A stretch of DNA of 64,000 bases from Rhodopirellula bahusiensis (GTDB taxonomy: Bacteria; Planctomycetota; Planctomycetia; Pirellulales; Pirellulaceae), in the NCBI RefSeq assembly GCF_002727185.1, contig NZ_NIZW01000009.1, forward strand, positions 1 to 64,000, read 5' to 3'. Position 1 is the stretch's first letter, and each line of letters starts with the position of its first letter. Below, in pieces: positions 29,580-38,183 of this stretch. A program made the position numbers and the translations under genes. The notes beneath the pieces are model-generated. The model had not been told where the DNA came from. It was given only the letters and a program-made list of their open reading frames with translations, and did not search any database.

Positions 29580-30047
29580 ATGAGTAAAAGTCCAGAGCAA
29601 CTTCGCGCGATGGCTTTGTCGGGAACTGTCTCCATTCCACCTCGGTTCCCTGACCTCGCCATTATCTCATTTGAAACCTGCGACAATTCGACCTCACCGT
29701 TTGTGGTTGTGGCCTATCAAAAGCTATCACCCAAGCTATCAATCAAGCGGACGTTTTTTCCATCCGATTTGAAATGCTTCTTCGTACCGGAGTCAACTTC
29801 GCATGTTGACTTGGAGAATGGCGAATGGTTCGAGGGCAACCAGCTATTGAAAAAGGCTCAGTTGATGCTTGATAGCACGAAAGTGGAAGGCATTCTCTAT
29901 GTTCGCGAACAAGCACAATCGTTGCTTGAGATGGAAGCTGGCATGACCGCCGCCGAAAGCGCAGAGTTCTATCCACCGCTGCCTGATGACCGTTCGGTCA
30001 ATCACTACAACATGAATCCATCGGGAGTCTCGGCGGGTTGTGACTGA
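29580..30047 (+). CDS. Small uncharacterised protein heading a glycosyltransferase operon
   Basis: I do not recognise a family. The ATG at 29580 has GAGGT eight bases upstream and gives 155 residues. The N-terminus MSKSPEQLRAMALSGTVSIP is hydrophilic with no signal peptide. The centre alternates strand-like stretches (LAIISFETC, FVVVAYQKL) with charged segments, and a helix-like region (GILYVREQAQSLLEMEAGM) precedes a short, flexible, Asn/Ser/Gly-rich tail ending VSAGCD. There are three cysteines. Its stop is nine bases before the bifunctional glycosyltransferase ATG, and a GT25 gene follows, so the three form one operon. It could be the acceptor of the glycosyltransferases or a peptide-like precursor; both are inference. 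Confidence 0.72.
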   Translation: MSKSPEQLRAMALSGTVSIPPRFPDLAIISFETCDNSTSPFVVVAYQKLSPKLSIKRTFFPSDLKCFFVPESTSHVDLENGEWFEGNQLLKKAQLMLDSTKVEGILYVREQAQSLLEMEAGMTAAESAEFYPPLPDDRSVNHYNMNPSGVSAGCD

Positions 30048-30056
30048 GGTGGCTCG

Positions 30057-31430
30057 ATGAATTCATCGCCATCAATCGACCTCGCGTTGCTAACACGAGA
30101 CGAAAACTCATTGCAAGATTCGGTCTGCAACGCAATCGAATCGCAGGTCGGCGTCCGCCTGAATATTCATCGCATTGTCGGTGAACCACAGGTCGGTGAT
30201 GCCAATCGACTCGCAACGATCGTCCGTTCGCGAAATGAGGCGGTCCGTCGCTCGCGATCCGACTACCTAATGTTTTTGGATGATGACGTGGTCCTGGCCA
30301 AGGACTGCATCGCTCGTTTGCACCATGGACTGAACGCGCGAACAAACTTCGGGGCTTTTGCGGCGGACTACTTGGGTGAATCTTCTCCGCATCGTGATTC
30401 GCGGCATGTGGCGATGGGTGCGACGCTCTTTCGTAGCTCCGTGCTGCGACGCGACTCGTTTCGGTGGGAGCCTGCGAAGTGCGAATGCCTTTGTCGATGC
30501 GAAGATCTGCGCCGAAGCGGGGCTCGGATCGATTACCTTCGCGGCGCGAAGGCTTGGCATTTGTCAAAGAGCCAAAACCGGCGAGTATGCAATACGGCCG
30601 ACCTGTCGCTCGGAGATACTCCTCCACATTCTGCTGATCCGGAGACCGTCACGAATGCGAAAATCCTAGTGGCGTTCAACCGCCGTGACGTCCGTCGATT
30701 TCAGGACGTCTTCTTACGAACCCTGCGAGCAACCGGAAACACTCAGGAAGTCATTGTCGTCGGGTACGGGTTGTATCCCAGCGAGATTCAGCAACTCAAA
30801 AACTTGCCCAACGTTCGTTTCATTCGCCGGCCCTTCAACGGACAGCTGCCGCCGGTCCGGCGATTAGAGGACTTTCGCCAGATCGTTTCTCAACTTCCGG
30901 CGGATACATCGGTGGCTTACTGGGATGCGGGGGACATGTTGTTCCAAGGGCGACTCGACTCGCTTTGGCAACAAACGCAACAACATCCCGACAAGATTTT
31001 GGCAGTCAGAGAACCTCTCGGCTTTCCTCACAACAATGCGATTCGCGGATGGACGCGAACCATCGAGGCCCCTTCGATGCAGCGACGGGCGTTCGAACTG
31101 TTCGCATCCAACCCGTTCCTCAACAGTGGCTTCGGTGCGGGAACGGCTCGATCGATGCGCCGCTACTTTGACGAAGCGGTACGGTTGCGAGCCACGGCGC
31201 TTCGTGGAACGACCGACTGGGGTGACCAAACCGCACTCAATCTGTACTGCCACAGCGACCCGACGCGTTGGGTCGAAGCCTCCGAACACTGGAACTTCTG
31301 CGTGCATGATCGACGGCGAGGCGAAGTTCGCGTCACTCCCGATGGTCATGTGGTCAATCGATCCGGTCAATTGATCCCCGTTGTGCACGGGAACGCTCGT
31401 TCGTTGACTCAACTCGCGATAGTCCGATGA
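30057..31430 (+). CDS. Putative bifunctional glycosyltransferase (GT2-like plus second nucleotide-sugar domain)
   Basis: Residues 1-180 look like a GT-A glycosyltransferase: IDLALLTRDENSLQDSVCNA, then VRSRNEAVRRSRSDYLMFLDDDVVLA with the DxD-type motif near residue 80, AMGATLFRSSVLRRDSFRW and a cysteine-bearing CECLCRCEDLRRSG. From about residue 200 a second domain begins (KILVAFNRRDVRRFQ), with VAYWDAGDMLFQGRLDSLW and GWTRTIEAPSMQRRAFELF, resembling a second nucleotide-diphospho-sugar transferase. It has no signal peptide or membrane helix. Its ATG overlaps a GAGG from the end of the preceding small gene, and the GT25 gene starts seven bases later. The sugar donor and acceptor are unknown. 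Confidence 0.8.
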   Translation: MNSSPSIDLALLTRDENSLQDSVCNAIESQVGVRLNIHRIVGEPQVGDANRLATIVRSRNEAVRRSRSDYLMFLDDDVVLAKDCIARLHHGLNARTNFGAFAADYLGESSPHRDSRHVAMGATLFRSSVLRRDSFRWEPAKCECLCRCEDLRRSGARIDYLRGAKAWHLSKSQNRRVCNTADLSLGDTPPHSADPETVTNAKILVAFNRRDVRRFQDVFLRTLRATGNTQEVIVVGYGLYPSEIQQLKNLPNVRFIRRPFNGQLPPVRRLEDFRQIVSQLPADTSVAYWDAGDMLFQGRLDSLWQQTQQHPDKILAVREPLGFPHNNAIRGWTRTIEAPSMQRRAFELFASNPFLNSGFGAGTARSMRRYFDEAVRLRATALRGTTDWGDQTALNLYCHSDPTRWVEASEHWNFCVHDRRRGEVRVTPDGHVVNRSGQLIPVVHGNARSLTQLAIVR

Positions 31431-31437
31431 GCCCTTC

Positions 31438-32127
31438 ATGATCGGTATCAACGAGGACACACCGACGTTTGTCATCAGCACGCTCGACGAGCAATCGTGT
31501 GATCGAGTCAGCCAAGTCAAGCAACATCTGCAGCGTGCAGGCTTTCGGCATTGGCAAATCATTCAAGCCAAGACGCCCGAAACGGAAAATTTTGAAGGAG
31601 TTGGGCTGCCTCCGATTTTACAGGGGCGTTGGCGAACCGATCTTCAGCACATGTGGGGCTCCGCCGCCTGCACGCTATCGCACATCCAGTTCTACGATCG
31701 GCCTGACAGTGAATTGCCAATCATTGTGTTGGAGGACGATGTCACGATTCATCCCAATTTCTTTCAAATATTGGATGCCGTGAATTTCCCAGACCAGATC
31801 CAGTGGGATCTCTGCCACCTTTCGTACTTCAACTCTCAACTTGGAAGTCAGAAAAACCCAACTCGGGTCGTCGCACCACACCTGATTCAGTGTGCACCAA
31901 ACCAAGTCGCCGGAGCATACAGCTACATCGTGAATCGCTCGTTCCTAGAGCGTTTCACGCCGTTGGTGGAAGAAGTCGACTGCCAATTGGCCCACCTCAC
32001 CGACGAGATCGCGAGCTACGTCATCGAGCACGAACCGAAGCTGACGGCTCCCGATTTCCGTTTGGATAGCGTACGAATGTCGCTTGATCACGTGTCCTGG
32101 CACCAAAACAATCCGACGACCGATTGA
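31438..32127 (+). CDS. Glycosyltransferase family 25 protein
   Basis: The 229-residue product matches the GT25 pattern: an N-terminal PTFVISTLDEQSCDRVSQVKQ segment, HMWGSAACTLSHIQFYDR (the conserved S/A-C-xx-SH block), PIIVLEDDVTIHPNF (ED-D motif), and AGAYSYIVNRSFLERFTPL. GT25 enzymes transfer galactose or glucose to lipooligosaccharide or, in eukaryotes, collagen. It is third in an operon behind a small protein and a bifunctional glycosyltransferase. No terminator is obvious in the 215-base gap after it. Confidence 0.87.
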   Translation: MIGINEDTPTFVISTLDEQSCDRVSQVKQHLQRAGFRHWQIIQAKTPETENFEGVGLPPILQGRWRTDLQHMWGSAACTLSHIQFYDRPDSELPIIVLEDDVTIHPNFFQILDAVNFPDQIQWDLCHLSYFNSQLGSQKNPTRVVAPHLIQCAPNQVAGAYSYIVNRSFLERFTPLVEEVDCQLAHLTDEIASYVIEHEPKLTAPDFRLDSVRMSLDHVSWHQNNPTTD

Positions 32128-32342
32128 TCGCTCGTCGGCGACACTTCATCACCTAGCTTCCACAGCCCCCTTATTTACCTTCGCAGTTTGCCCTGGCTGC
32201 CAAATTCTTTGCAAATATTCGGAACGGAATTTCGTCTTGGTGCGGTCAAAGGGTTCTGCTAATTTCCCTTTCATCGCCGGTGAGCCAGGACGGCCCCCAC
32301 AAACGGCGATGCGATCTTCACAGAACCGGAAGGGAGTCCGAC

Positions 32343-32879
32343 GTGGAAAACACGCAAAAAACTGGCCTGAGTTCGACTGGGCAGGCCGCACATATCCGCT
32401 GGATGATTCGCCGGGATATGCCGGATGTCTTGGGGATCGAGACCAACTGCTTTGAGTTTGCTTGGTCCGAGGATGACTTCATCCGCTGCCTCCGCCAGCG
32501 CAATTGCATCGGCATGGTGGCCGAGTGCGACGAACGCGTCGCCGGCTTCATGATCTATGAACTGCACAAGAACCGACTGCACATCCTGAACTTCGCCGTT
32601 CACAGCGATTACCGTCGCAACGGCATTGGCAACACGATGATGCGAAAGTTGCTGGGCAAATTGTCCCAAGAACGCCGCAACCGAATCATGCTGGAAGTTC
32701 GCGAAACGAACCTGGAAGCTCAACTGTTCTTCAAGTCGCTTGGATTCAAAGCCATCTCGGTGCTACGAGACTTCTATGACGATGCGACGGAAGACGCTTA
32801 CCTGATGCAATTCCGCTACCAACCCACCGCGGAAGAATTGGCGGCTCCCCACAACCGCATCACACGCATGGCGGGCTGA
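32343..32879 (+). CDS. rimI: Ribosomal protein-alanine N-acetyltransferase
   Basis: The GNAT domain shows IRWMIRRDMPDVLGIETNCF, the acetyl-CoA loop HSDYRRNGIGNTMMRKLL (R/QxxGxG/A type), and EVRETNLEAQLFFKSLGFKA, the RimI-specific C-terminal block, with the DFYDDATEDAYLM tail. It acetylates the N-terminus of ribosomal protein S18 in E. coli. The GTG at 32343 is preceded by GGAAGGGAG at a good distance and was preferred over upstream in-frame codons. A strong intrinsic terminator follows. Confidence 0.88.
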   Translation: MENTQKTGLSSTGQAAHIRWMIRRDMPDVLGIETNCFEFAWSEDDFIRCLRQRNCIGMVAECDERVAGFMIYELHKNRLHILNFAVHSDYRRNGIGNTMMRKLLGKLSQERRNRIMLEVRETNLEAQLFFKSLGFKAISVLRDFYDDATEDAYLMQFRYQPTAEELAAPHNRITRMAG

Positions 32880-32914
32880 GCCAAACCCAGGTTTCAGCTC
32901 TACGAATTCATAGA

Positions 32915-32948
32915 GGGCATCGGCAATTGCAAGCCGATGCCCTTTTTT
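32915..32948 (+). terminator. Intrinsic terminator after rimI
   Basis: A perfect 10-bp stem, GGGCATCGGC and GCCGATGCCC, with an 8-base loop, is followed directly by six T residues. It lies 35 bases after the rimI stop and points along the plus strand; the opposite strand has no T-run after the stem, so it terminates rimI, not the converging GH16-like gene. Confidence 0.92.
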
Positions 32949-32955
32949 CGTGGCA

Positions 32956-34164
32956 TCACTTGCGTGGGCTGATCGTCCAAGCACGAATGCTTCGAACACG
33001 CACTTCGTCTCGCCCCGCTTTGATCAGGTCACGGTTCGCTGGCGTGGCAACGTTTCTACCGTACAGTCCCGCGTCGACGGGAATGCGTTCGCCGTCGGCT
33101 CGAAGGTTTTGGTGGTCACTTGAGAGCCCCGCGCCTGAGTTCGCCTCCCGCGAAACGATCAGATACATCGGAACAGTCGGCACGAGCTTGGAATCGCGAA
33201 CCACCGCCTTACCATCAACAAACCAGATCAGAGCCTTTTCGCTCCAGAACAGTCCGATCTTGTGCCAGCCTTCGTTGATGCCGGGAATCTCAATCGAGGT
33301 CTTGCCATCTTCGCGAAGTTCATTGAGGGTTGTTGGCGGGTCGGTTTTTCCGCCGATGCACTTCATGAGCAAAATGTTGTTGCGTGATTCGGCTTCGGGC
33401 GACTCCTTTTCGACAACCATCTCGTGCTCGTAGATGTCGATCTCCAGCCCATTGGATGGATCATCATCGTATGCACTGCTTTGCTCCGACGCCGGCATCA
33501 ACCAGAACGAATGTCGGTGTGCGAGCGCTTCCATGCCCTCAAAATTCACCTCAATCTCAAAGAATGTCCCTGGTTCGAACGTGACATTGGGTGACGACGT
33601 GTCGGTCTTACCAGGTTGCCCCCAGAACTGATCCTTCGCGACCAATTGATCCGTGCTTTCGACCGGCACCTGCTGACCATTCACACTTTTCAACGCGAAG
33701 GTATCAAACCAGGAGGTGTGGATTTCGAAATCGGCAAAGTTGACTTCACCACGAGCTGCGTCTTTCGGATCCGGATCAACGTACGGGAAGTTACGAGGAG
33801 AATTGCCCGAGTCGCGGCTGGAAAATCCGTCGATGTCCGAATCAGCAACGTAGCCTCGCTGGACCAAAACACCGTCCTCAATCGATGCGGTTTTCTCGTG
33901 ATACCGGTCATACCAGGCGGCGTGCCGGCGCCCCTTTGCCTGTCGGTGCTGGCCCGCGTTGTTGCTGACGCCCATGTCTTCCTGACGCAGCATCCCCGCC
34001 TCCGGTTCGAGCACGCCAGGGACCGAGAAATCGACATCGTACGTCAGCTTAAACTCAAATCGCTCGTTCGCACGACTGTCATTGATCGTCGGCAATTCGT
34101 CCGCGATCGCCGGAGCCCAGCATGCGAAAACGAGACCGATGACGAGGGAAGTTCGATTGCACAT
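32956..34164 (-). CDS. Exported GH16-like glycoside hydrolase or carbohydrate-binding protein
   Basis: The ATG at 34164 gives a signal peptide (MCNRTSLVIGLVFACWAPAIA). The mature protein has a jelly-roll composition, and near residue 238 the sequence NGLEIDIYEHEM carries the ExDxxE arrangement of GH16 catalytic residues, the usual basis for calling agarases, carrageenases and beta-glucanases. Downstream, GWHKIGLFWSEKALIWFVDGK is the conserved GH16 WHxYxxxWxxxxIxFYVDG strand pair. Marine planctomycetes degrade algal polysaccharides, so the assignment fits, but the substrate cannot be read off. It is encoded in line with a GH5-like gene. Confidence 0.82.
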   Translation of the reverse strand: MCNRTSLVIGLVFACWAPAIADELPTINDSRANERFEFKLTYDVDFSVPGVLEPEAGMLRQEDMGVSNNAGQHRQAKGRRHAAWYDRYHEKTASIEDGVLVQRGYVADSDIDGFSSRDSGNSPRNFPYVDPDPKDAARGEVNFADFEIHTSWFDTFALKSVNGQQVPVESTDQLVAKDQFWGQPGKTDTSSPNVTFEPGTFFEIEVNFEGMEALAHRHSFWLMPASEQSSAYDDDPSNGLEIDIYEHEMVVEKESPEAESRNNILLMKCIGGKTDPPTTLNELREDGKTSIEIPGINEGWHKIGLFWSEKALIWFVDGKAVVRDSKLVPTVPMYLIVSREANSGAGLSSDHQNLRADGERIPVDAGLYGRNVATPANRDLIKAGRDEVRVRSIRAWTISPRK

Positions 34165-34350
34165 TCTGTCTATCCTGTTGCCACTTCGAGCGAGCGTTGG
34201 CACCCTAACTGGCTGCGTTACACGGACGCCAATCGCGGTTCGCGACGTCCAGTTCGATGATAATCACGTGTGAACATTTGCAACCCCCTCGTCCGGTCAG
34301 CTGCGCAGCAGGCAGCCGGCTTAGACAGCCTTCAAAACCGACAGAGATGC

Positions 34351-35532
34351 TCACGGCTCGGTCGAGACTTCCAGCTCGCTTGGCAGCCCCTGAAATGCAT
34401 CCAGCCAATCTGCCGTGATGGCTTCAGCGATGCCAGCGTCCTCTCGGGCACGAAGTTCCGCCGCGGTGGCTCCCCAGTAGAAGCTGACCCAACCGTCCGC
34501 GTGCGTTTGTGATTGCAGAACAAAGGCTGACAATTCTTCGGTGCTGCACTTCAAAGGAAACATCTCTTCAATGACCAACGGCTTGCCAACCTCATAGGCC
34601 TTCAGTGAATTCAACGCGTCCTGAACTTCACCTTTCTTGGGATAGAAATGGACAGAAACGAAGTCGAGTCGCTTGCCCACCGTGGGCGAATAGAACAGGG
34701 GTTTTCCACCACCGAACGCGAAAACCCACGGGATCACTCCAACGGTGACCATGGTCTGCGAATCCTGTTCGCGGATCGCGTCAACCATTTGATTCACCCA
34801 AGCTTCCGCAATCTCCTCGCGGCTTCGCTCGCCCCGACGAAGCGCCAAACGCTGCACAAAAAATTTGCCACCAAGCTCACCCGCCAGCCAATCCGACTCA
34901 GGTTTTTCACCCGGCAAGATCGGCTCGTTCATCAAGTCATAGCAAAAGACCGCTGGACAGCCCGAGCAAACCTTCGCGACCTCCGACCAAAACCTCGCCT
35001 GCGCCTTCCAACGTTCTGCTTCGTTCAGCTCATTCAGCCAATCCGGAACGTTGGATTTGTGATAGCAAGCCAATCCGGTGATGTCCAAATACAAACGCTT
35101 TGACTCAGCTAGCTTCAGCAGCCGCTTGAGTTGGTTCACCTGAGCGACTGAAGCTTTCTCGGGAGTCTCCATCCAGAGACCGATCTGCAGATGGATGCGA
35201 ACACAGTTGGCACCGAGTTGCTTGATCTCGTCAAAGTCTTCAACGACCTTGTTCCATTCGTCAATCCAGTACTCATCGAGTAGCCGCCCCGACTCATCGT
35301 GGTCGTAGTTCACTCCCCAGATGACGAATGGCTCGTCTGAGTCGCTTTTCACAAACGAGTGGCCATCCGAACTGACCCCAACACGCTGCAAAGGCTCTTC
35401 AGCCTGGCCAACGACTGCACAAATCCAGATGAGGGAAATTGCAAAACAAACGCTCGAACGGCAAAGCTCCCGAGCTCGAGGTGCGCTGAAAGCAAGATTT
35501 TTGTAGCAAAGAGCTCGCTTCAAAGCAGCCAT
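34351..35532 (-). CDS. Exported GH5-like glycoside hydrolase
   Basis: An N-terminal signal (VCFAISLIWICAVVGQA near residues 28-44) leads into a TIM barrel. WGVNYDHDE, GANCVRIHLQIGLWM, YLDITGLACYHKSNVPDWL, then FCYDLMNEPILPG with the acid/base Glu near residue 203, and KPLVIEEMFPL with the nucleophile Glu near residue 320, are the GH5 hallmarks. The start is at 35532 with a long basic n-region; a shorter signal could begin later. It is on the same strand as, and upstream of, the GH16-like gene with a 186-base gap. Confidence 0.85.
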   Translation of the reverse strand: MAALKRALCYKNLAFSAPRARELCRSSVCFAISLIWICAVVGQAEEPLQRVGVSSDGHSFVKSDSDEPFVIWGVNYDHDESGRLLDEYWIDEWNKVVEDFDEIKQLGANCVRIHLQIGLWMETPEKASVAQVNQLKRLLKLAESKRLYLDITGLACYHKSNVPDWLNELNEAERWKAQARFWSEVAKVCSGCPAVFCYDLMNEPILPGEKPESDWLAGELGGKFFVQRLALRRGERSREEIAEAWVNQMVDAIREQDSQTMVTVGVIPWVFAFGGGKPLFYSPTVGKRLDFVSVHFYPKKGEVQDALNSLKAYEVGKPLVIEEMFPLKCSTEELSAFVLQSQTHADGWVSFYWGATAAELRAREDAGIAEAITADWLDAFQGLPSELEVSTEP

Positions 35533-35621
35533 GGCACCTTAGATCCTTTCGCGGGGAAAGGCGATGATACCATCCTCAGCTTGCTGTGAACAATTTCGCA
35601 GAGCAACCGAGACCGGAAGGC

Positions 35622-35969
35622 TCAGATGGCTTCTCCACCACGCTCGCCGGTTCGGATTCGGACGCAATCGTCCATTGGGAGGACAAAGATTTTGCCGTCA
35701 CCGATTTCGCCGCTCTCACCGCTGCGGCCGCCTTCCAAGATTGCGTCGATCGTTGGCTGAACAAACTCCTCGTTCACACCAATTTGCAACTGCACCTTGC
35801 GAAGCAAGCTGACGCCGTAATCACGGCCACGCATGGAACCGGTTTGACCACGTTGCCGCCCAAACCCTTGGCAATCCACCACGGTCAAACGGTGCACCTC
35901 CACGCGAGTCAACGCCTCTTTGATGGCGTCCAATTTGGAAGGCTGAACGATGGCAATGATCAATTTCAT
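35622..35969 (-). CDS. glnB: P-II family nitrogen regulatory protein
   Basis: The 115-residue protein aligns by eye with GlnB/GlnK from end to end: T-loop VVDCQGFGRQRGQT at residues 30-43, then RGRDY ending at Tyr51, the uridylylation site, and IGDGKIFVLPMDDCVRIRTGERG at the C-terminus for ATP/2-oxoglutarate binding. Tyr51 is conserved but the T-loop Tyr46 of E. coli is Met, and Lys9 is Gln. It senses 2-oxoglutarate and energy and probably controls the neighbouring Amt transporter. A terminator separates it from amt, so it may have its own promoter. GlnB and GlnK cannot be separated safely by sequence alone. Confidence 0.92.
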   Translation of the reverse strand: MKLIIAIVQPSKLDAIKEALTRVEVHRLTVVDCQGFGRQRGQTGSMRGRDYGVSLLRKVQLQIGVNEEFVQPTIDAILEGGRSGESGEIGDGKIFVLPMDDCVRIRTGERGGEAI

Positions 35970-36371
35970 GAACGGTAACAGTCAGAAGTCGCGAACGGGC
36001 GATTCAAGCGAGCCAATCGTGCGGGCAAAGACCAGCCCATTCTGCGTTCAGGTCCGCACCTGATCGCCAATTGAAAACTGATGGGCTCGATCGCCTGCCA
36101 GGAATTTAGACGATCCAAAGATTTTCGCGTAGACCCGGTGGCTTGCACAAACATCAAAAGCCAGCTGGCCTCAGTCGTCTGCACCGGCAAAGCCATCACC
36201 ACCGACAGCGCAAAAAAAAGACCCCGATCCGCGACAGGTGAGGCGGACACCTGTCACGGACCATTGGGGCTTCTTCTGGCCCAGGCAAGAGCCGAGAAGT
36301 TCAAAGCACCGCGCTGCGACGCCGCCGAGTGTGTAACGGCACAACCGGCGACATCACTGCGGTGGGTAGAA
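35970..36371. other. Gap between amt and the P-II gene: amt terminator and probable P-II promoter
   Basis: This 402-base stretch holds the intrinsic terminator at 36212-36269 for the amt transcript. The remaining 240 bases before the P-II start should carry its promoter, but I cannot point to a -35/-10 or sigma-54 pair. An open frame at 35966-36250 (minus) reads through the hairpin and is not credible. Confidence 0.6.
36212..36269 (-). terminator. Intrinsic terminator after amt
   Basis: On the minus strand a long stem ending in GATCGGGGTC is followed by eight T residues (AAAAAAAA at 36212-36219 on the plus strand). The core arms GACAGGTG and CACCTGTC pair perfectly and the outer arms CCCC and GGGG extend the stem with a few mismatches. 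It starts about 100 bases past the amt stop. Confidence 0.9.
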
Positions 36372-37865
36372 CTAGACCACCGAGCCGCCGGAAACGGCGT
36401 CTGATGGGTAAGCGTGCATTCCGTGCTCGCTGATATCCAAACCTGCTTGCTCTTCTTGTGGCGAGACTCGCAGCATGCCTACAGCTTTGAGTACACCGAA
36501 GACGACCGACATGGTGATGAAGGCCCAAGCACAGATCGAAACGGTTCCGATCAACTGAATCATGAAGCTGGTTGAACCAGATTCCAAGTGAGCGTTTGGC
36601 AAGATGCCGAGAGCCATGCAGCCCCAAACACCGCAAACGCCGTGGACAGGGAAAGCACCGACGGGATCGTCGATTTTGATTTTGTCCAGAACAACAATGC
36701 TGAGAACAACCAAGGCACCTGCAACAGCACCGACAACGATCGACATCGAGTTGCTCATTGCGTCACAGCAAGCCGTGATGCCAACCAATCCACCAAGAGC
36801 ACCGTTCAGGCCCATGGTCAAGTCAGGTTTGCCGAACAAGCCCCACGAGACAGCGGTTGCAACGATCACGCCAGCAGCTGCGGCGAGGGTGGTGTTCACA
36901 GCGATGAAGACGGTTGCGTCAATGTCGCCAGCAGATTGGAATGCCAATTGGCTACCAGGGTTGAATCCGTACCACCCCACCCACAGGATGAACACACCCA
37001 GAGCAGCGAAAGCAACGTTGTGACCTGGCAATGGAACGCTCTTGCCTTCGGCGGTGTAACGACCCAAGCGAGGGCCGAGGAAGATCGCACCAGCCAAGCC
37101 AGCGAAACCGCCGACTGCGTGAACAACTGCTGAACCAGCGAAGTCTTGGAAGCCCATGGCGTACTCGCCGTCGACCAAGTCGCCGAACTGCATCAACCAT
37201 CCGCCGCCCCATTTCCAGTAACCGCTGATTGGATAAATCAATCCAGTCAGGATGGCACTGTAAACCAAGTAAGCGTTGAATTTCATACGGCCAGCAACAG
37301 CACCCGAAACGATGGTTGCGGCGGTCGCGGCGAAGACGGCTTGGAAGAACCAATCGACTTGTGGCGAGAATGTTTGATCAGGACTGGATTCATAAATCCC
37401 AGTGCCACCGAAGGCGAAGTAACCGTTTTCGACGTCACCATAGCTGCCCGGATACATCAATCCGAAGCCGATGAAGAAGAACAGCAACGCCCCGACGGAC
37501 AAATCCATCAAGTTCTTAGACAGAATGTTGATGGTGTTCTTGGAGGAGTTCAGCCCCACTTCGACCATGGCGAAGCCGGCCTGCATGAAGAGAACCAAAA
37601 CGGCACAGAGGAACAGGAAGCCATTGTCGAAGGCGTACCCTACTCCCGCGTCCGCCGCGGGCTCCTCTGAATCAGCGTCACCCGCGTCGGCGACTTCTGC
37701 AGTATCCGTTGCAGCCGCTGGCTCATCCTGAGCCGAAGCTACCGACGCGAGTGAACCGCCGATCCCCATCATCCCCACAAGGAGAACCATAGTGAGCCAA
37801 GCGAAACGGAAACCTGTCCGTCCGCCGCCAAGCTCTTGTGTTGTAAATGCTGAGATCGAACTCAT
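36372..37865 (-). CDS. amt: Ammonium transporter
   Basis: The 497-residue protein has about eleven transmembrane helices after a cleavable signal (FAWLTMVLLVGMMGIGGSLASVASAQ). An acidic low-complexity segment (DEPAAATDTAEVADAGDADS) precedes the first core helix. Amt blocks are clear: QAGFAMVEVGLNSSKNT, FFIGFGLMYPG, GSAVVHAVGGFAGLAGA, FILWVGWYGFNPGSQ, GLVGITACCD and FPVHGVCGVWGCMALG with the second conserved His. The ATG at 37865 is preceded by AAGGAAG. It is upstream of the P-II gene, the classical amt-glnK arrangement. Confidence 0.95.
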   Translation of the reverse strand: MSSISAFTTQELGGGRTGFRFAWLTMVLLVGMMGIGGSLASVASAQDEPAAATDTAEVADAGDADSEEPAADAGVGYAFDNGFLFLCAVLVLFMQAGFAMVEVGLNSSKNTINILSKNLMDLSVGALLFFFIGFGLMYPGSYGDVENGYFAFGGTGIYESSPDQTFSPQVDWFFQAVFAATAATIVSGAVAGRMKFNAYLVYSAILTGLIYPISGYWKWGGGWLMQFGDLVDGEYAMGFQDFAGSAVVHAVGGFAGLAGAIFLGPRLGRYTAEGKSVPLPGHNVAFAALGVFILWVGWYGFNPGSQLAFQSAGDIDATVFIAVNTTLAAAAGVIVATAVSWGLFGKPDLTMGLNGALGGLVGITACCDAMSNSMSIVVGAVAGALVVLSIVVLDKIKIDDPVGAFPVHGVCGVWGCMALGILPNAHLESGSTSFMIQLIGTVSICAWAFITMSVVFGVLKAVGMLRVSPQEEQAGLDISEHGMHAYPSDAVSGGSVV

Positions 37866-38183
37866 GTGGTCTTCCTTCTCGTAAGACAGTTGGTGTGACA
37901 CGACACGTTGCCTTCGGCACCCATTGCCAAAGTGAATCATTCACCATGCCGAGTCGTTTCGAACCAAGTGCTGCGCCGCCGTCCACCGTCCAACTCCTGC
38001 CCGGGCCATCCTGAATCGCTCGTGAGTCGTGCGTTGTCCTTTTGGGAAGCACTTCTTTTCGAAGGATGGCTACTGGCACACTTTGGACCAAAAGCAAAAA
38101 CGGACTTCCGCAAATTCTCGCAAGACACTGAAGACAAACGACTTAAAACTTCCAGAATTACAACACCCTGCAATCCGAGCCCC
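37866..38183. other. Divergent intergenic region between amt and the DNA glycosylase gene
   Basis: This 318-base stretch should contain the nitrogen-regulated amt promoter. I looked for a sigma-54 GG-N10-GC pair on the minus strand and found only a near-miss (TTGGCAATGGGTGCC, with spacing two bases short). No RNA or repeat is evident. Confidence 0.5.

Noticed and set aside
35966-36250. 94-residue frame between amt and the P-II gene
   Set aside because: It reads through the amt terminator hairpin and overlaps the P-II start; composition is not protein-like.
37866-38183. A sigma-54 promoter for amt
   Set aside because: The best candidate (TTGGCAATGGGTGCC) has eight instead of ten bases between GG and GC.
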